From Gimesia sp. (GTDB lineage: Bacteria; Planctomycetota; Planctomycetia; Planctomycetales; Planctomycetaceae), in contig NZ_JAVJSQ010000029.1 in assembly GCF_040219335.1 (NCBI RefSeq), positions 124,001 through 188,000 on the forward strand: DNA of 64,000 nucleotides. Direction: 5' to 3'. The notes under the pieces were generated by a model. The model did not search any database, was not told where the DNA came from, and saw nothing but the letters and a program-made list of their open reading frames with translations. Numbering within the stretch: the first letter of the stretch is position 1; every line of letters begins with the position of its first letter. Of the stretch, positions 1 through 12,682 are shown piece after piece. Position numbers and translations under genes: made by a program.

Positions 1-11
1 CAGAAAAATGC

Positions 12-1412
12 CTACTCCTGTTCGAAGTCTTCCTCCAGTTCGTCGCGCATATCCAGGCTGGGGCCGATGTCTTCCTTGAGATCCTTGGAACGGTAGTAGA
101 TCTTGATGGGGATCTCATTGAAGGGGAGTTCTTCCCGCAGCACGCCGCTGAGGTAGCGTTTCCAGGACTCGCTGAACAGTTTCGAATCGTTGCACTTCAG
201 AACGATGGTCGGCGGTTCGGTGGCGACCTGGGTGGCGTAGAAGATTTTCGGACGCCGGTTCTTGGAGTAGGGGGGCTGATTATTTTGAATCGCCGCCCGC
301 ACGACCTTGTTGAGCCGTCCGGTGGAAACCCGCTTGCGGGACTGCTTGTAGATCGTCTGTGCCAGGTTGACGACCTGCTTGATGTTTTTCGAATCGCGGG
401 CGGTCACCAGGGCGACCGGGGCGTGTCGCATGGTGCGGAACTGGCTGGTCAGGTATTCGTCCCACTTCTCCGATGTCATTTTGCTTTCGCGGGCCAGGTC
501 CCATTTATTCACGACGAAAATACAGGGCTTGTGGTTCTCTTCAATTTCCGCGACCAGCTGTTTGTCGACCTTGGAGATGGTCTGCTGGGAATCGAAGAAC
601 ATCAGTACCACATTGGCGCGGCGGATACTGCGTTTGGCCCGGGTCAGGCCGTAGAATTCGATATCATTCGCCAGACTCTTGCGTTTCCGCACACCCGGCG
701 TGTCGATAGCCAGGAATGATTTGTCGTCGAACTCAAACCGGATGTCGACACTGTCCCGCGTGGTACCGGCGACTTCGCTGACGATCATGCGTTCTGACTC
801 GGCCAGGGCGTTGATGAAGGTACTTTTCCCGACATTCCGCCGACCGACGATGGCGATTTTGAGTTCGGGTGGATTGGAGAGATGTTCGCCTTCCGATTCT
901 TCAAACTCTTCAGCCGGGGGGAGGTTATCCAGAATTGTGTTGATCAGTTCATTCCGGTTGCGGTTCCCTTTGACGCTGGTGAGCACGACGGGCGCTTTGG
1001 TCAGGCCAAAAAACTGGGCCGCTTCGTCATCGGTGCGGGTGGAATCGCATTTGTTGACGCAGAGGATCTTGGGCTTTTCGATTGAACGGAGCCGCTGGGC
1101 GACTTCTTCATCCAGGTGGGCCAGGCCCATGGAACCATCCACGACAAACAGGATCAGGTCTGCTTCGTCGATGCCGACCTGGATCTGGCGTTCAATGTCT
1201 TCCGACAGATCGTCGCTGTCGGTAATGCCGATGCCCCCCGTATCGACGAGTTCGAAGTAGCGTTCTTTTTCATGTACGAGGTACGTGACGCGATCGCGGG
1301 TTACGCCGGCGGTCGGATCGACAATCGCGATCCGGTGTCCGGCGATCCAGTTAAAGATTGAGCTTTTGCCTACATTCGGGCGGCCGACGATGGCAATTTT
1401 GGGTATGGCCAT
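12..1412 (-). CDS. der: Ribosome assembly GTPase Der (EngA)
   Basis: Double-GTPase needed for 50S subunit maturation. Two tandem G domains are visible: the first begins with a P-loop GRPNVGKSS close to the N-terminus, with DTGG (G3) and NKCD (G4); the second has GRRNVGKST near residue 188, DTPG and NKWD. A KH-like C-terminal domain follows and the protein ends in an acidic tail. The length of 466 residues is normal for the family (about 440-490). The start is the ATG directly before the first P-loop. It is divergent from hpnC, and nothing downstream of it is in the window. Assignment is secure. Confidence 0.97.
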   Translation of the reverse strand: MAIPKIAIVGRPNVGKSSIFNWIAGHRIAIVDPTAGVTRDRVTYLVHEKERYFELVDTGGIGITDSDDLSEDIERQIQVGIDEADLILFVVDGSMGLAHLDEEVAQRLRSIEKPKILCVNKCDSTRTDDEAAQFFGLTKAPVVLTSVKGNRNRNELINTILDNLPPAEEFEESEGEHLSNPPELKIAIVGRRNVGKSTFINALAESERMIVSEVAGTTRDSVDIRFEFDDKSFLAIDTPGVRKRKSLANDIEFYGLTRAKRSIRRANVVLMFFDSQQTISKVDKQLVAEIEENHKPCIFVVNKWDLARESKMTSEKWDEYLTSQFRTMRHAPVALVTARDSKNIKQVVNLAQTIYKQSRKRVSTGRLNKVVRAAIQNNQPPYSKNRRPKIFYATQVATEPPTIVLKCNDSKLFSESWKRYLSGVLREELPFNEIPIKIYYRSKDLKEDIGPSLDMRDELEEDFEQE

Positions 1413-1726
1413 GATGAATCTATATTATCCAAAGGAATCGTTTTCAGTTTGAATTCGACGGGAGCCGGTTCACTCGCTTGATTTCCCGCTGTCGGGGCTG
1501 TATCCCTGAAAGCTGGCAGGGGGAAACGGTGAAGCGCCTGTCAAATCGGAGCTGATTGCTGCTGACATTCAAGCCGGTGAGGGGACCGGGCGGTCACAAA
1601 CAGAGCTCGGCGAACCACAGCCTGCGGTTCGCATATTATAGCGGCTGAGTCATATTTCTACAGGTTATCCAGTTGACCGGCGATTGTTAATCAACTGGAG
1701 CCCTGCGTTTGGGAACTTCCGGCTAA
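1413..1726. other. Divergent intergenic region der/hpnC
   Basis: 314 bases holding the divergent 5' ends of der and hpnC. No open frame with a ribosome binding site, no RNA gene and no convincing promoter was recognised here. Confidence 0.5.
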
Positions 1727-2695
1727 ATGACGGTATTTGAGCACGAATTAGCAGCCTGGGGACCGGATTCGGCCTATTTTGAGGGGACGGATGCTCCTGT
1801 TTCCCTGTCGGAGGCACAGGCCTACTGTCGGCGGGTCGCGCTGGGGCATTACGAGAATTTCCCCGTCGTCTCCTGGGTGCTGCCGCGCGAGTTACGTACG
1901 CACTTCTTCAACGTGTATGCCTTCTGCCGCTGGGCCGATGATCTGGGGGATGAAATCGAAGGGGCAGAGCGATCGCTGGCACTGCTCAGCTGGTGGCGGT
2001 CGCAGCTTGAGGCCTGTTACGCCGGACTGCTTCAGGCAGGACAACAGCATGGCTCAGAGACGGTCAAACTGCACCCGGTCTTCATTGCGTTGACGCCGAC
2101 GATTGTTGAGTTCGATCTGCCGCAGCAGGCCTTTGATGATCTGATTCAGGCGTTCGAACAGGATCAGCGGGTACAGGAATACGAGACCTTCGCACAACTG
2201 CTGGAGTACTGCCAGCGAAGTGCCAATCCGGTGGGACGACTGGTCCTGCATCTGTGCCGATCGGTGACCGAGGAGAACCTGGCGTGGTCCGATTCGATCT
2301 GCACTGGCCTGCAACTCGCGAATTTCTGGCAGGATGTGGCCCGGGATTATGAGATCGGCCGCATCTATCTGCCCGCGGAGGATCGACGTCAGTTCGGTTA
2401 TACCCGGGAGCAGTTAGAGAACCGTGAATTTAACTCTGCCTTTCAGTGTCTGCTGGCGTTTGAGGTCGAACGGGCGCGTAAATATCTGCGGGACGGATTA
2501 CCTTTGGTGCCCCGCCTGCCGGGCCGTCTGCAGGTGGATATCGATCTGTTCGCGCGGGGAGGCTTGAGGATCCTGGATCATGTGGAAGGCGTGCAGTTCA
2601 ACGTCTGGAAAACACGACCGGTGGTCTCCAAGGGGGAGTTCTTCGGCCTGTTGATGCAGAGTCTCGCCCGGCGGTGGGGGTTGTTGGGACGTTAG
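1727..2695 (+). CDS. hpnC: Hydroxysqualene synthase HpnC (squalene/phytoene synthase family)
   Basis: Trans-isoprenyl diphosphate synthase fold, 322 residues. HpnC converts presqualene diphosphate to hydroxysqualene in the HpnCDE route to squalene, which feeds hopanoid synthesis. The two aspartate-rich Mg-diphosphate motifs are visible: DDLGDE at residues 71-76 and DVARD at 203-207. The segment ENFPVVSWVLP near residue 43 is typical of HpnC rather than HpnD or phytoene synthase. hpnD and hpnE are not adjacent. The start is the first ATG; no strong ribosome binding site precedes it. Other members of the family (phytoene synthase) are the main alternative. Confidence 0.88.
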   Translation: MTVFEHELAAWGPDSAYFEGTDAPVSLSEAQAYCRRVALGHYENFPVVSWVLPRELRTHFFNVYAFCRWADDLGDEIEGAERSLALLSWWRSQLEACYAGLLQAGQQHGSETVKLHPVFIALTPTIVEFDLPQQAFDDLIQAFEQDQRVQEYETFAQLLEYCQRSANPVGRLVLHLCRSVTEENLAWSDSICTGLQLANFWQDVARDYEIGRIYLPAEDRRQFGYTREQLENREFNSAFQCLLAFEVERARKYLRDGLPLVPRLPGRLQVDIDLFARGGLRILDHVEGVQFNVWKTRPVVSKGEFFGLLMQSLARRWGLLGR

Positions 2696-2982
2696 GTTCC
2701 TGGTTCAGCCGTTGCGTTCCTGCAAATTCAGTGGGGATTAAGTTCTGATGAAGAATGGTGAGTTCGCCCCGTTTGCCCTCTTTTAAGCTGGTCTCATTTT
2801 GCAAGATGCAAGGGGATCGGTGAGTTTGACGATGGGCGGATTCGGAAAAGATTCTTTTGATTTTTTTCGTGAGTTCGGGGTTGGATTTGAATGAAATTTG
2901 TGTGTAATTTCTACAAATACAGGCTTTTGATGAGTCTGGTTAATGATTCTTGACATCTTTGGACGATGTCCAACATTTAGTA

Positions 2983-3010
2983 TTGACTACTGAAATATAC
3001 ACACTATATT
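2983..3010 (+). promoter_or_regulatory. Candidate sigma-70 promoter of nrdAB
   Basis: A -35 box TTGACT (2983-2988) and a -10 box TATATT (3005-3010) are separated by 16 bases. Each matches the consensus at 5 of 6 positions. The -10 lies within the NrdR-box-like sequence, a layout expected for repression by NrdR. It implies an nrdA leader of nearly 500 nt. Confidence 0.55.
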
Positions 3011-3016
3011 GGGTGT
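3001..3016 (+). promoter_or_regulatory. NrdR-box-like operator
   Basis: ACACTATATTGGGTGT matches the palindromic NrdR box ACACTATATATAGTGT at 13 of 16 positions and overlaps the candidate -10 element of nrdA. NrdR boxes usually come in pairs about three helical turns apart. No equally good second box was found in the expected upstream or downstream position, so NrdR control is likely but not proven. Confidence 0.55.
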
Positions 3017-3506
3017 TATGAGTGAGTGACACAGACGAAACAGTACACAGCTGTTCCGTTCTGGGTCAAAAAGAAGTTGGTTTTCACAAGCCTTGGGATG
3101 GTAAATCTCCGGATCGTTGCGGGCCGCGTTTTTGTCGCTTTTCAGAGTGCGCAACGTGTCTGCTGATGACTCGAAAAACCTGTCTGACAGAGACTTGCTG
3201 GAGCCTCGACTCTCACATGCGGTTATTGTTCAGAAATTGAATTTCAGATCAGTGAGGGTTCTGTAAGAGCAAACGGAGTTGCCAGTTCATGCAATGCGTA
3301 AATGCTGCCTGCCTGCTCCATTCTCTTTACGTTTCCTGTCTTGTCTGTTGTGCCTTTTCTGGCATTCGGAAGCGAGAGCACTTCATGTAGTGTCACTGGG
3401 GGTGTCACTGCAGATCATCTCACCACACATCTTTTGGATACACCTAAGCTGCTGTCGGCATGGACACAGCCGGATTTTTAGCATTCCATTTTAAGGAGGC
3501 AATCGA
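3017..3506 (+). other. Long nrdA leader region
   Basis: About 490 bases lie between the candidate nrd promoter and nrdA. Two short open frames (3022-3240 and 3279-3494) have weak starts, no recognisable domain and atypical composition, and I do not call them genes. A stem GTTGCG/CGCAAC (3116-3154) and other local pairings are present. No riboswitch class could be identified by eye. The upstream stretch 2696-2982 shows nothing else. Confidence 0.4.
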
Positions 3507-6359
<2,853 letters not shown>

Positions 6360-6428
6360 TCGGCTGTCTGTTCTCGCGACCAATTTTGTGCTTATGTTAC
6401 TTTTCCAAATGGATTTTAATGAGGTGTT

Positions 6429-7503
<1,075 letters not shown>

Positions 7504-7511
<8 letters not shown>

Positions 7512-7578
7512 TTCGTTCGCGACAAAATGGAATGCACCCTCGAAGGGACCACCAGCCGGTGGTCCCTTTTTTGATGCG
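7504..7578 (+). repeat. nrdB 3'-end/terminator segment, copy 1 of 2
   Basis: This 75-base stretch begins at the last codons of nrdB and includes its terminator. It recurs as a 74-base copy at 10049-10122, with the nrdB stop context (GGGACTGA), GGAATGC and the whole hairpin preserved. The two copies flank the DUF1559/lipoprotein pair. Confidence 0.8.
7545..7572 (+). terminator. Rho-independent terminator of nrdAB
   Basis: A perfect 9-bp stem, GGGACCACC (7545-7553) with GGTGGTCCC (7558-7566), a 4-base loop and six T residues. It lies 33 bases after the nrdB stop codon. Confidence 0.93.
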
Positions 7579-8415
7579 TGTGAAGTGTTGGGAGAAACGG
7601 AAGGGAGGCTCTCAACTAAGCGTTTTGTCTGTGGCAATTCGAAAGAAAGAAGCTAACGCAGCTGGCGATAACCGCGTGTATTAGAGAGTTCACCGTCCTA
7701 TGATTCTGCTGATCTCTGGTGCGAAATTAATTGGCAATCATCAAAAAGTTATGGCACTCACGAAGTTCTCCTCCAATGTCTCAAAGTCTGCCCATTCTGA
7801 GGCGACGAAATACAAGTTCCCCTAAGTAAAGCATGGATAACAGGTTGTGTCTCGATGTCTGGTGTCCGGCAAGCTGAGAAATTTAACTGCCCCTTTTGAT
7901 ACCCGTGACGGCACATGCTTTGCATTACTGTGTGCTGGAACATTGTGCTCTGTCCCCTCCCGTTGAAGACCTCTCTTCGAGCCTCACGTTGAATGTCCTC
8001 CTGCTGCATTTCATCCACTACTACATCAGGACAAGAACAAGAGTTACTTATTGGAAAACAATTCCTTGTGCCATTCTACAAGTCCCCTTTTTCTTTCCTA
8101 GAAACGGTGATTCAGAAGGTGGGGCAGAAGTCAGCAGAGTTTTGTTGGCGACTCCCTTTTAATTCGGGGAACTTATGTTCATTTTAGGATTTAGTATTGA
8201 ATCAATGGCTTAACCATAGTTTAATAAATAATTAAAATAAACGATCTGTTTTCCCTCCAATAAGTGACCCTCCAATACGCTATAGACCTCCGTTTGTGAG
8301 AATCCTTCTCATTATCATCATCACGAAACTAATCCAGCACACATATTAAGCTTCTGTACTTTCTAATCCTGTGGATTTATCTCTAAACCTATGAATTTTA
8401 AGAGGGAGTTATTTG
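7579..8415. other. AT-rich intergenic region before the first DUF1559 gene
   Basis: About 840 bases without a supportable gene. The open frames here (for example 7896-8162) lack ribosome binding sites and recognisable sequence. The last 200 bases are strongly AT-rich and probably hold the promoter of the DUF1559 gene. Confidence 0.4.
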
Positions 8416-9402
8416 ATGTCGAGGACCATACACAACAAGAAGGGTTTTACTCTGATTGAACTGCTGGTGGTAATTGCAATTATCGCTATTTTGATTGCAT
8501 TGCTGCTGCCTGCCGTACAGCAGGCGCGCGAAGCCGCCCGCCGTTCCACCTGTAAGAACAATATGAAGCAGCTTGGACTGGCGTTGCACAATTATCACGA
8601 TGCTCACAGCAAGTTTCCCTACTCGAGTGCCAACAATGCCATGGTCTGGACGCAGGCCGGAGATGCGATCCTGAATCAAACAGGCTGGACGCTGCTGCTG
8701 CCCTATATTGAACAGACTGCACTCTATAATCAGTTCAACTTCAGTGCCGCCCAGCGCAACAGTACATTTAGCGGATGGTCTTCGAACAGTGCGGGAACCG
8801 TGATGGGCGCGTCTGCAGACATCACCGCGAATATGGAGCTGACGAAAAAGGTCATCGCTGTTTTCAATTGTCCGAGTGATGACAACAACCAGACCTACAA
8901 TGCCGTGTCTCCCAACTACGGCTGTGGTGTCTCGGGAAGTGCCATGACCAACTATGGGTTCAGTGTCACCTCCGGTACGGGCCCCTGGGCGTTGTGGCGA
9001 AATGAAGGAGCTACCACAAGAGCGCTCTTCGGGGAGAATTCCGATTCTGATATCTCGAAGATCAAAGATGGGACCAGTAATACCGTCATGGTCTGCGAAA
9101 CGACTCGTCAGGTGCGGGATGGAACCGGTAACTACTGGGGCTGTAGCGTCTATGCAGGAAATGGCGTCAACCTGGGTCACAGCCGCGGAATCAACTACTG
9201 GCTCTGTTGCTCCTGGACTCCTCCAATGACGGAACGTCCCGGCGTACTGGGATCTTACAGTATGCCCGGAAGTGCCCATGTCGGCGGTTGTATGATTCTG
9301 CTTGCCGATGGTGCAGTGCGTTTTCTCAGCGAGAACGTCGATGCTTCTATCCGCACCGGCCTCTCCAGAATCAAAGACGGCCAGGTACTCGGTGAATTCT
9401 GA
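8416..9402 (+). CDS. DUF1559 prepilin-like protein (H-x-G/DG type)
   Basis: Planctomycete-expanded family of type IV pilin-like secreted proteins. The N-terminus carries a prepilin peptidase site, KKG|FTLIE with the Glu at +5, followed by a hydrophobic helix and then QQAREAARR, which is typical of the family. The C-terminus has the conserved His (SAHVGG) and the LADGAVRF segment. The ATG at 8416 is preferred because AGAGGGAG ends 7 bases before it; an in-frame TTG lies one codon upstream. It is followed by a terminator-like hairpin and then a lipoprotein gene, an arrangement repeated at 62 kb. The function of the family is unknown; surface or appendage-like roles are inference. Confidence 0.93.
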   Translation: MSRTIHNKKGFTLIELLVVIAIIAILIALLLPAVQQAREAARRSTCKNNMKQLGLALHNYHDAHSKFPYSSANNAMVWTQAGDAILNQTGWTLLLPYIEQTALYNQFNFSAAQRNSTFSGWSSNSAGTVMGASADITANMELTKKVIAVFNCPSDDNNQTYNAVSPNYGCGVSGSAMTNYGFSVTSGTGPWALWRNEGATTRALFGENSDSDISKIKDGTSNTVMVCETTRQVRDGTGNYWGCSVYAGNGVNLGHSRGINYWLCCSWTPPMTERPGVLGSYSMPGSAHVGGCMILLADGAVRFLSENVDASIRTGLSRIKDGQVLGEF

Positions 9403-9425
9403 TCAGGGAATTTGTTTTCCGATAT

Positions 9426-9475
9426 GTCTGATGCTTACGGATGAGGAAATCCGTGAGCATCAGACTCTTTTCTCT
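9426..9475 (+). terminator. Hairpin/terminator after the DUF1559 gene
   Basis: A long stem: GTCTGATGCT...ACGGAT pairs with ATCCGT...AGCATCAGAC (9426-9465), about 17 bp with one weak pair. It is followed by TCTTTTCTCTT. It lies between the DUF1559 gene and the lipoprotein gene, so it may be a partial terminator that sets their ratio. Confidence 0.75.
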
Positions 9476-9512
9476 TATTCAATCCTGCTTCTTCTTACTC
9501 TGGTGGAACAAC

Positions 9513-10025
9513 ATGAGCGCGTGCTTAGATACGATGCGTCAATTGACTCGAGGAACCGCGATCCTTTTTGCGGTAATGCTGACTGCTCTTTCCGGTTGTG
9601 GCGGTTCGGATACCGGTCCCGGCACTGATATGATTCCTGTTACGGGATCCGTGACGATGGATGGAGAACCGCTTGTCGGTGCCATGGTGGAATTTCATCC
9701 CACGAGCGGAACGAAAGGGAATGGCGCTTTTGGCCTGACCGATGAGGCGGGCAAGTTTACTTTGACGGACTACCATTCGAATCCGGGATGCCCTCCCGGG
9801 GACTACGGTGTGACCTTCTCGAAGATCACCCTCCCGGACGGATCTCCGATTCCTCCTGATTCTCAACAAGGTGGAGTCGGGATGAAAGAACAGATTCCGC
9901 CGGGCTATAACCTGTTCAAGCCACATGCGATTATCCAGGCAGCCTCAGTCAAAGCGCCGGAATCGACATTCGAATTTCAACTCGACTCAAAATTCAAACC
10001 CCCGCAGTCGTTTTATCATGAATAG
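9513..10025 (+). CDS. Lipoprotein with carboxypeptidase-regulatory-like domain
   Basis: A 170-residue exported lipoprotein. A hydrophobic signal ends in the lipobox LSGC, followed by Gly/Ser/Thr. The rest (PVTGSVTMDGEPLVGAMVEF, then GLTDEAGKFTL) resembles the transthyretin/carboxypeptidase regulatory-like beta fold common in planctomycete lipoproteins found beside DUF1559 genes. The start at 9513 has GGTGGA just upstream. Longer versions beginning at 9441 add an unlikely N-terminus. Function unknown. Confidence 0.85.
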   Translation: MSACLDTMRQLTRGTAILFAVMLTALSGCGGSDTGPGTDMIPVTGSVTMDGEPLVGAMVEFHPTSGTKGNGAFGLTDEAGKFTLTDYHSNPGCPPGDYGVTFSKITLPDGSPIPPDSQQGGVGMKEQIPPGYNLFKPHAIIQAASVKAPESTFEFQLDSKFKPPQSFYHE

Positions 10026-10048
10026 TCAGCGGGGCTCAAATGTGACCC

Positions 10049-10122
10049 GGGACTGATTCGTCTGCAACAATATGGAATGCCTCTAAAAGGGACCACCGGC
10101 CGGTGGTCCCTTTTTTGATGCG
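10049..10122 (+). repeat. nrdB 3'-end/terminator segment, copy 2 of 2
   Basis: Imperfect copy of 7504-7578, here outside any nrdB gene. It still contains the GGGACTGA that encodes the end of nrdB in copy 1, so it is a relocated or duplicated fragment rather than chance similarity between terminators. Confidence 0.8.
10089..10116 (+). terminator. Rho-independent terminator (duplicate of the nrdB terminator)
   Basis: GGGACCACC pairs with GGTGGTCCC and is followed by six T. It serves the lipoprotein gene ending at 10025. Confidence 0.9.
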
Positions 10123-10274
10123 CGACCGCGTCTGCGAGAAAATGACAGACTCTGGATACTGCATGATGCTGTCAGGGGATGAGTGTAGTAGACTGATGGG
10201 GCTGGTCGTTATTGAAACAGGTTGCTTAGCAGCATGTCTGTTCTTAGTGAGAGATTATTGTCAGGAGAAAACTG

Positions 10275-10808
10275 TTGAGAAATGCCATTCAGGATTTAAT
10301 GAAATTAGTTCCCCCTTCAACAGGAAAAACCAGGTTTAGCTACGAGGATCAATTGAATGTTTAATATGGTAATCCTGTTCAATTGCCGCGCGATTATATC
10401 GATTTTCTAAATCAATATTCCGTGGGTGCATTTACCGAAGATGGTTATCCAAGTTGGGATATCCTGGATTTGATTTCTGACGGGGGGACATCATTCTCAA
10501 TGGAATACATCGCATTAGCCTGGGAAAAATGCGCAGAGGAACCTGAAATAAATCCTGCTGTCTACCCAACTCTTCCGGGCTTATTGCCATGGGGTGCGTA
10601 CAACCAGGGTTGCACATTTTACTGGTGGGTCGCAGGAGATCCCGATACTTGGGAGGTTGTTGCCGATCGAGGTGATCAAGCATTTCACTTCCAATTAACA
10701 ATGACCGAATTTTTATTGAAACTGTTTTCAGATCAGTTACATGAGTTGTATCCGCAGGGCTTTCTGAGCGACCTTGATATTGGTTACATGCCCCGGGATG
10801 AGGGGTAA
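10275..10808 (+). pseudogene. SMI1/KNR4 (SUKH)-family gene interrupted by an in-frame stop
   Basis: SUKH proteins are typically immunity proteins against polymorphic toxins. A TTG at 10275, with AGGAG upstream, opens a frame reading LRNAIQDLMKLVPPSTGK and ending at TAA 10362-10364. In the same frame, directly after the stop, the SUKH core continues as YGNPVQLPRDYIDFLNQY and runs to 10808 with the family's PWG and WDI-like segments. Both halves are expected in one protein of about 177 residues, so a single nonsense codon breaks the gene. An alternative is translation of the C-terminal part from a TTG at 10383, which has no ribosome binding site. A sequencing error is possible. Confidence 0.75.
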
Positions 10809-10949
10809 GCAAACACGAAACAGCCGGAGAACAGTGAAGGGGGGCCTGACTTTTTTATATTCCGTTCAAAATTTCATTGATCTAAAGGTGGTCCGCTTGC
10901 GTTCAACTTCAGTCGGCCTGTTTAACAACATGACTTACTGGAGATTCTC

Positions 10950-11198
10950 ATGAGTACAATACCACGGTGCCCTGACTGCGAAACGGAGATGGAAAAAGGA
11001 TTTGTCCCGGATAATACCTTCCTGGGGGCCCTGCAAACGGTGTGGCATCCAGGTGATCCCGAAAGTGCAGGCGACACTTTTTTCGGGATGAAGGTGAAGA
11101 ACAGAACGAAGACGGTGCATGTCGACGAATCCGGAACGAGAAAGATTACAACCTATTGTTGCCCGGCGTGTGGTCTGCTGCGGTCGTATGCGGAGTGA
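10950..11198 (+). CDS. Small zinc-ribbon protein (PF20097/DUF6487-like)
   Basis: An 82-residue protein with two knuckles, CPDC near the N-terminus (residues 7-10) and CPAC near the C-terminus, preceded by TTYC. This is the layout of small bacterial zinc-ribbon proteins of unknown function. The ATG has GGAG upstream. It is a single gene among accessory genes. The family name is from memory of the motif. Confidence 0.75.
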   Translation: MSTIPRCPDCETEMEKGFVPDNTFLGALQTVWHPGDPESAGDTFFGMKVKNRTKTVHVDESGTRKITTYCCPACGLLRSYAE

Positions 11199-11355
11199 GT
11201 GGATTTCTAAACGGTTGAATAAAGAGGCGATACAGATTTGTTCTGTCCCCTTTATTGGCGATTATTTATTACGTTGTGTTGAAGCGTATGAAGACATAAA
11301 AGGGTGAAGAGAAAAGGGGGCTCTGATAATTATTCTATAAGTTATGAGGTCGGTA

Positions 11356-11697
11356 ATGCGGACATATGGTCTCGGGCGAATGAGAAGTTTGCAAATGTAT
11401 GTCTTGAATTTGGGAGGTGCACTCTGCGGGGTGCCAAGCGACTTGGCAAAAGAAGAAGATCGAATTGATGCAATGAGAAGAGCATTGCATTATCTTCGCG
11501 AATTGACGGGGCAGAATTATGGATACGATTTAGAAAAATGGCATCACTATCTTCAGTCATCTGATGAATTTAAAAACGATTACACTAATCGATACGGTTG
11601 GACGGCGGTATGTGTAGGGATCAAAGAATTAATTGCTGACAAAGACCACTCACGGCGAGTTGAATTGGCCCAGCAAACAATGGATGAAGAGATGTAA
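11356..11697 (+). CDS. Hypothetical protein, 113 aa
   Basis: Not assigned to a named family. The middle portion, RALHYLRELTGQNYGYD followed by EKWHHYL, resembles a segment seen at the end of planctomycete HEAT-type proteins, so this may be a relative or a shortened version. No signal peptide or membrane segment. The ATG at 11356 is preferred because GAGG lies 6 bases before it; an in-frame ATG also occurs at 11344 without a ribosome binding site. Confidence 0.55.
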   Translation: MRTYGLGRMRSLQMYVLNLGGALCGVPSDLAKEEDRIDAMRRALHYLRELTGQNYGYDLEKWHHYLQSSDEFKNDYTNRYGWTAVCVGIKELIADKDHSRRVELAQQTMDEEM

Positions 11698-11726
11698 AAG
11701 TAACAAGAAGACATAAAAAGGCTTTT

Positions 11727-11783
11727 CGTGATTTTCGTGTCGTTCGTGGTTCATCAAATGATCAATCAAAATACAGAAAACGC
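11727..11783 (+). repeat. TTCGTG-type repeat, copy 1
   Basis: Imperfect direct repeat of 12060-12122. Both contain TTTTCGTGT, TTCGTGGTTCAT, TGATCAA and ACAGAAAA in order. It directly adjoins the inverted 52-bp repeat copy at 11785. Confidence 0.65.
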
Positions 11784-11784
11784 C

Positions 11785-11835
11785 GGGTGCCCCCGAATGT
11801 AATTCGGGGTTGTCGGAGACAACAGGAAACTTTCA
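11785..11835 (-). repeat. 52-bp hairpin repeat (R1), inverted and diverged copy
   Basis: Reverse-complement copy of the dispersed 52-bp family. It has the core CCCCGAAT...ATTCGGGGG and the GTTTCCTGTT arm. It forms an inverted pair with 11918-11969, and an inner 11-bp inverted repeat (TTTCAGAGCAC 11831-11841 / GTGCTCTGAAA 11894-11904) lies between them. Confidence 0.7.
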
Positions 11836-11917
11836 GAGCACTCTGGCAATGGAGAAAGCAGAAACCGATTCGACTTTGGTCCGCAGAGGAGTGGTGCTCT
11901 GAAAACGTGAGACTTCA

Positions 11918-11969
11918 CTGTCAGTTTCCCGCTCGCTGCGCTCGGCCCGAATTGCATTCGGGCCTACCC
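11918..11969 (+). repeat. 52-bp hairpin repeat (R1), plus copy
   Basis: Begins CTGTCAGTTTCC, continues with CGCTGCGCTCGG and ends with the palindromic core GCCCGAATTGCATTCGGGC. Further plus-strand copies lie at 47147, 48393, 54679, 59795 and 63876. Confidence 0.9.
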
Positions 11970-12059
11970 TCTCTTCGGTGTTGAAATCAAATTGGCTCGA
12001 TAGTCAAGGCGCGGGACTCTTAAAATATGACACCAATGTAAATGTACTGCGAACAGAAT

Positions 12060-12122
12060 ATTTTCGTGTGTTTCGTGCCTTTCGTGGTTCATAAAATTGA
12101 TCAAGCAATACACAGAAAATCG
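12060..12122 (+). repeat. TTCGTG-type repeat, copy 2
   Basis: Partner of 11727-11783; see that entry. The two flank the inverted R1 pair, giving a compound repeat cluster of about 400 bases. Confidence 0.65.
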
Positions 12123-12341
12123 CAGCGACTGTTTGAGACAGTACTATCTGGACTGGAACCAGTTTCTCTTTCGTGTGTCTTCTTGTCAGATTCGGTTCTC
12201 ACACCGACTGATCGTTTTGACTGATTTTCAAGTTGACGAATCTTGTGTCGACTGTTAAGCTCGCTGTCCGTTGGAATTGATGAAACGTTGAACGCTTCGT
12301 TTCACTTCCTGGCTTTGTTTCGTTTTCACAGGAAAACAGCT

Positions 12342-12452
12342 ATGACTCTCTACATGCAGCGCGTCCACTGGTGTGACCGACTGTATGTCTCGCCCGAATA
12401 CAGACGGGTTGGAGACGCAGATGATGCAGAGTCTGACATGCGCCTGGTCTAA
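12342..12452 (+). CDS. Possible 36-aa leader peptide upstream of metE
   Basis: ATG at 12342 with AGGA 8 bases upstream, encoding 36 residues that start MTLYMQRVHWCDRLY and end at TAA 12450-12452. Three Met residues are present, including positions 1 and 5. Its position some 400 bases before metE and ahead of a terminator-like hairpin would fit a leader peptide, but there is no direct support and chance cannot be excluded. Confidence 0.25.
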   Translation: MTLYMQRVHWCDRLYVSPEYRRVGDADDAESDMRLV

Positions 12453-12639
12453 GACTGGCACTGCTGTTGCGCGCACCGCGAGTTGAGTGTGCGGCCCTCG
12501 TTCTCGATTGCGTGTTCGATCCTGCGCGAGTGTTAATGCCTGTAAACCCCGTCAGATCCCTGTTCGGTTTCTGCCTGCGCGCCTTGAGGTTGCGCCGGTA
12601 ATCGTGCCGGCGTGGTTCCTGTCTGCAGTGCTCCGTCAA

Positions 12640-12682
12640 AGATCAGCGTGCTGTGTCTGATCTCGATCGCTTTTTGTTTTTT
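12640..12682 (+). terminator. Possible attenuator hairpin in the metE leader
   Basis: AGATCAG (12640-12646) pairs perfectly with CTGATCT (12657-12663). A T-rich run TTTTTGTTTTTT (12671-12682) follows after a 7-base gap. The gap makes it a weaker terminator than the others in this window. A conditional terminator is an inference. Confidence 0.35.

Noticed and set aside
3100..3215. Possible cobalamin riboswitch in the nrdA leader
   Set aside because: Only a weak B12-box-like match and no clear conserved core; kept as a test, not as a call.
3022..3494. Two open frames of 71-72 codons in the nrdA leader
   Set aside because: Weak starts, Cys/His-rich unlikely composition, no domain; more likely untranslated leader.
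10103..10339. 78-codon open frame after the duplicated terminator
   Set aside because: Starts within the terminator, no ribosome binding site, overlaps the broken SUKH gene in another frame.
12327..12346. Sequence resembling the lacZ leader / common vector priming site
   Set aside because: It has one extra A and no further vector sequence around it; best read as a chance ribosome binding site and start.
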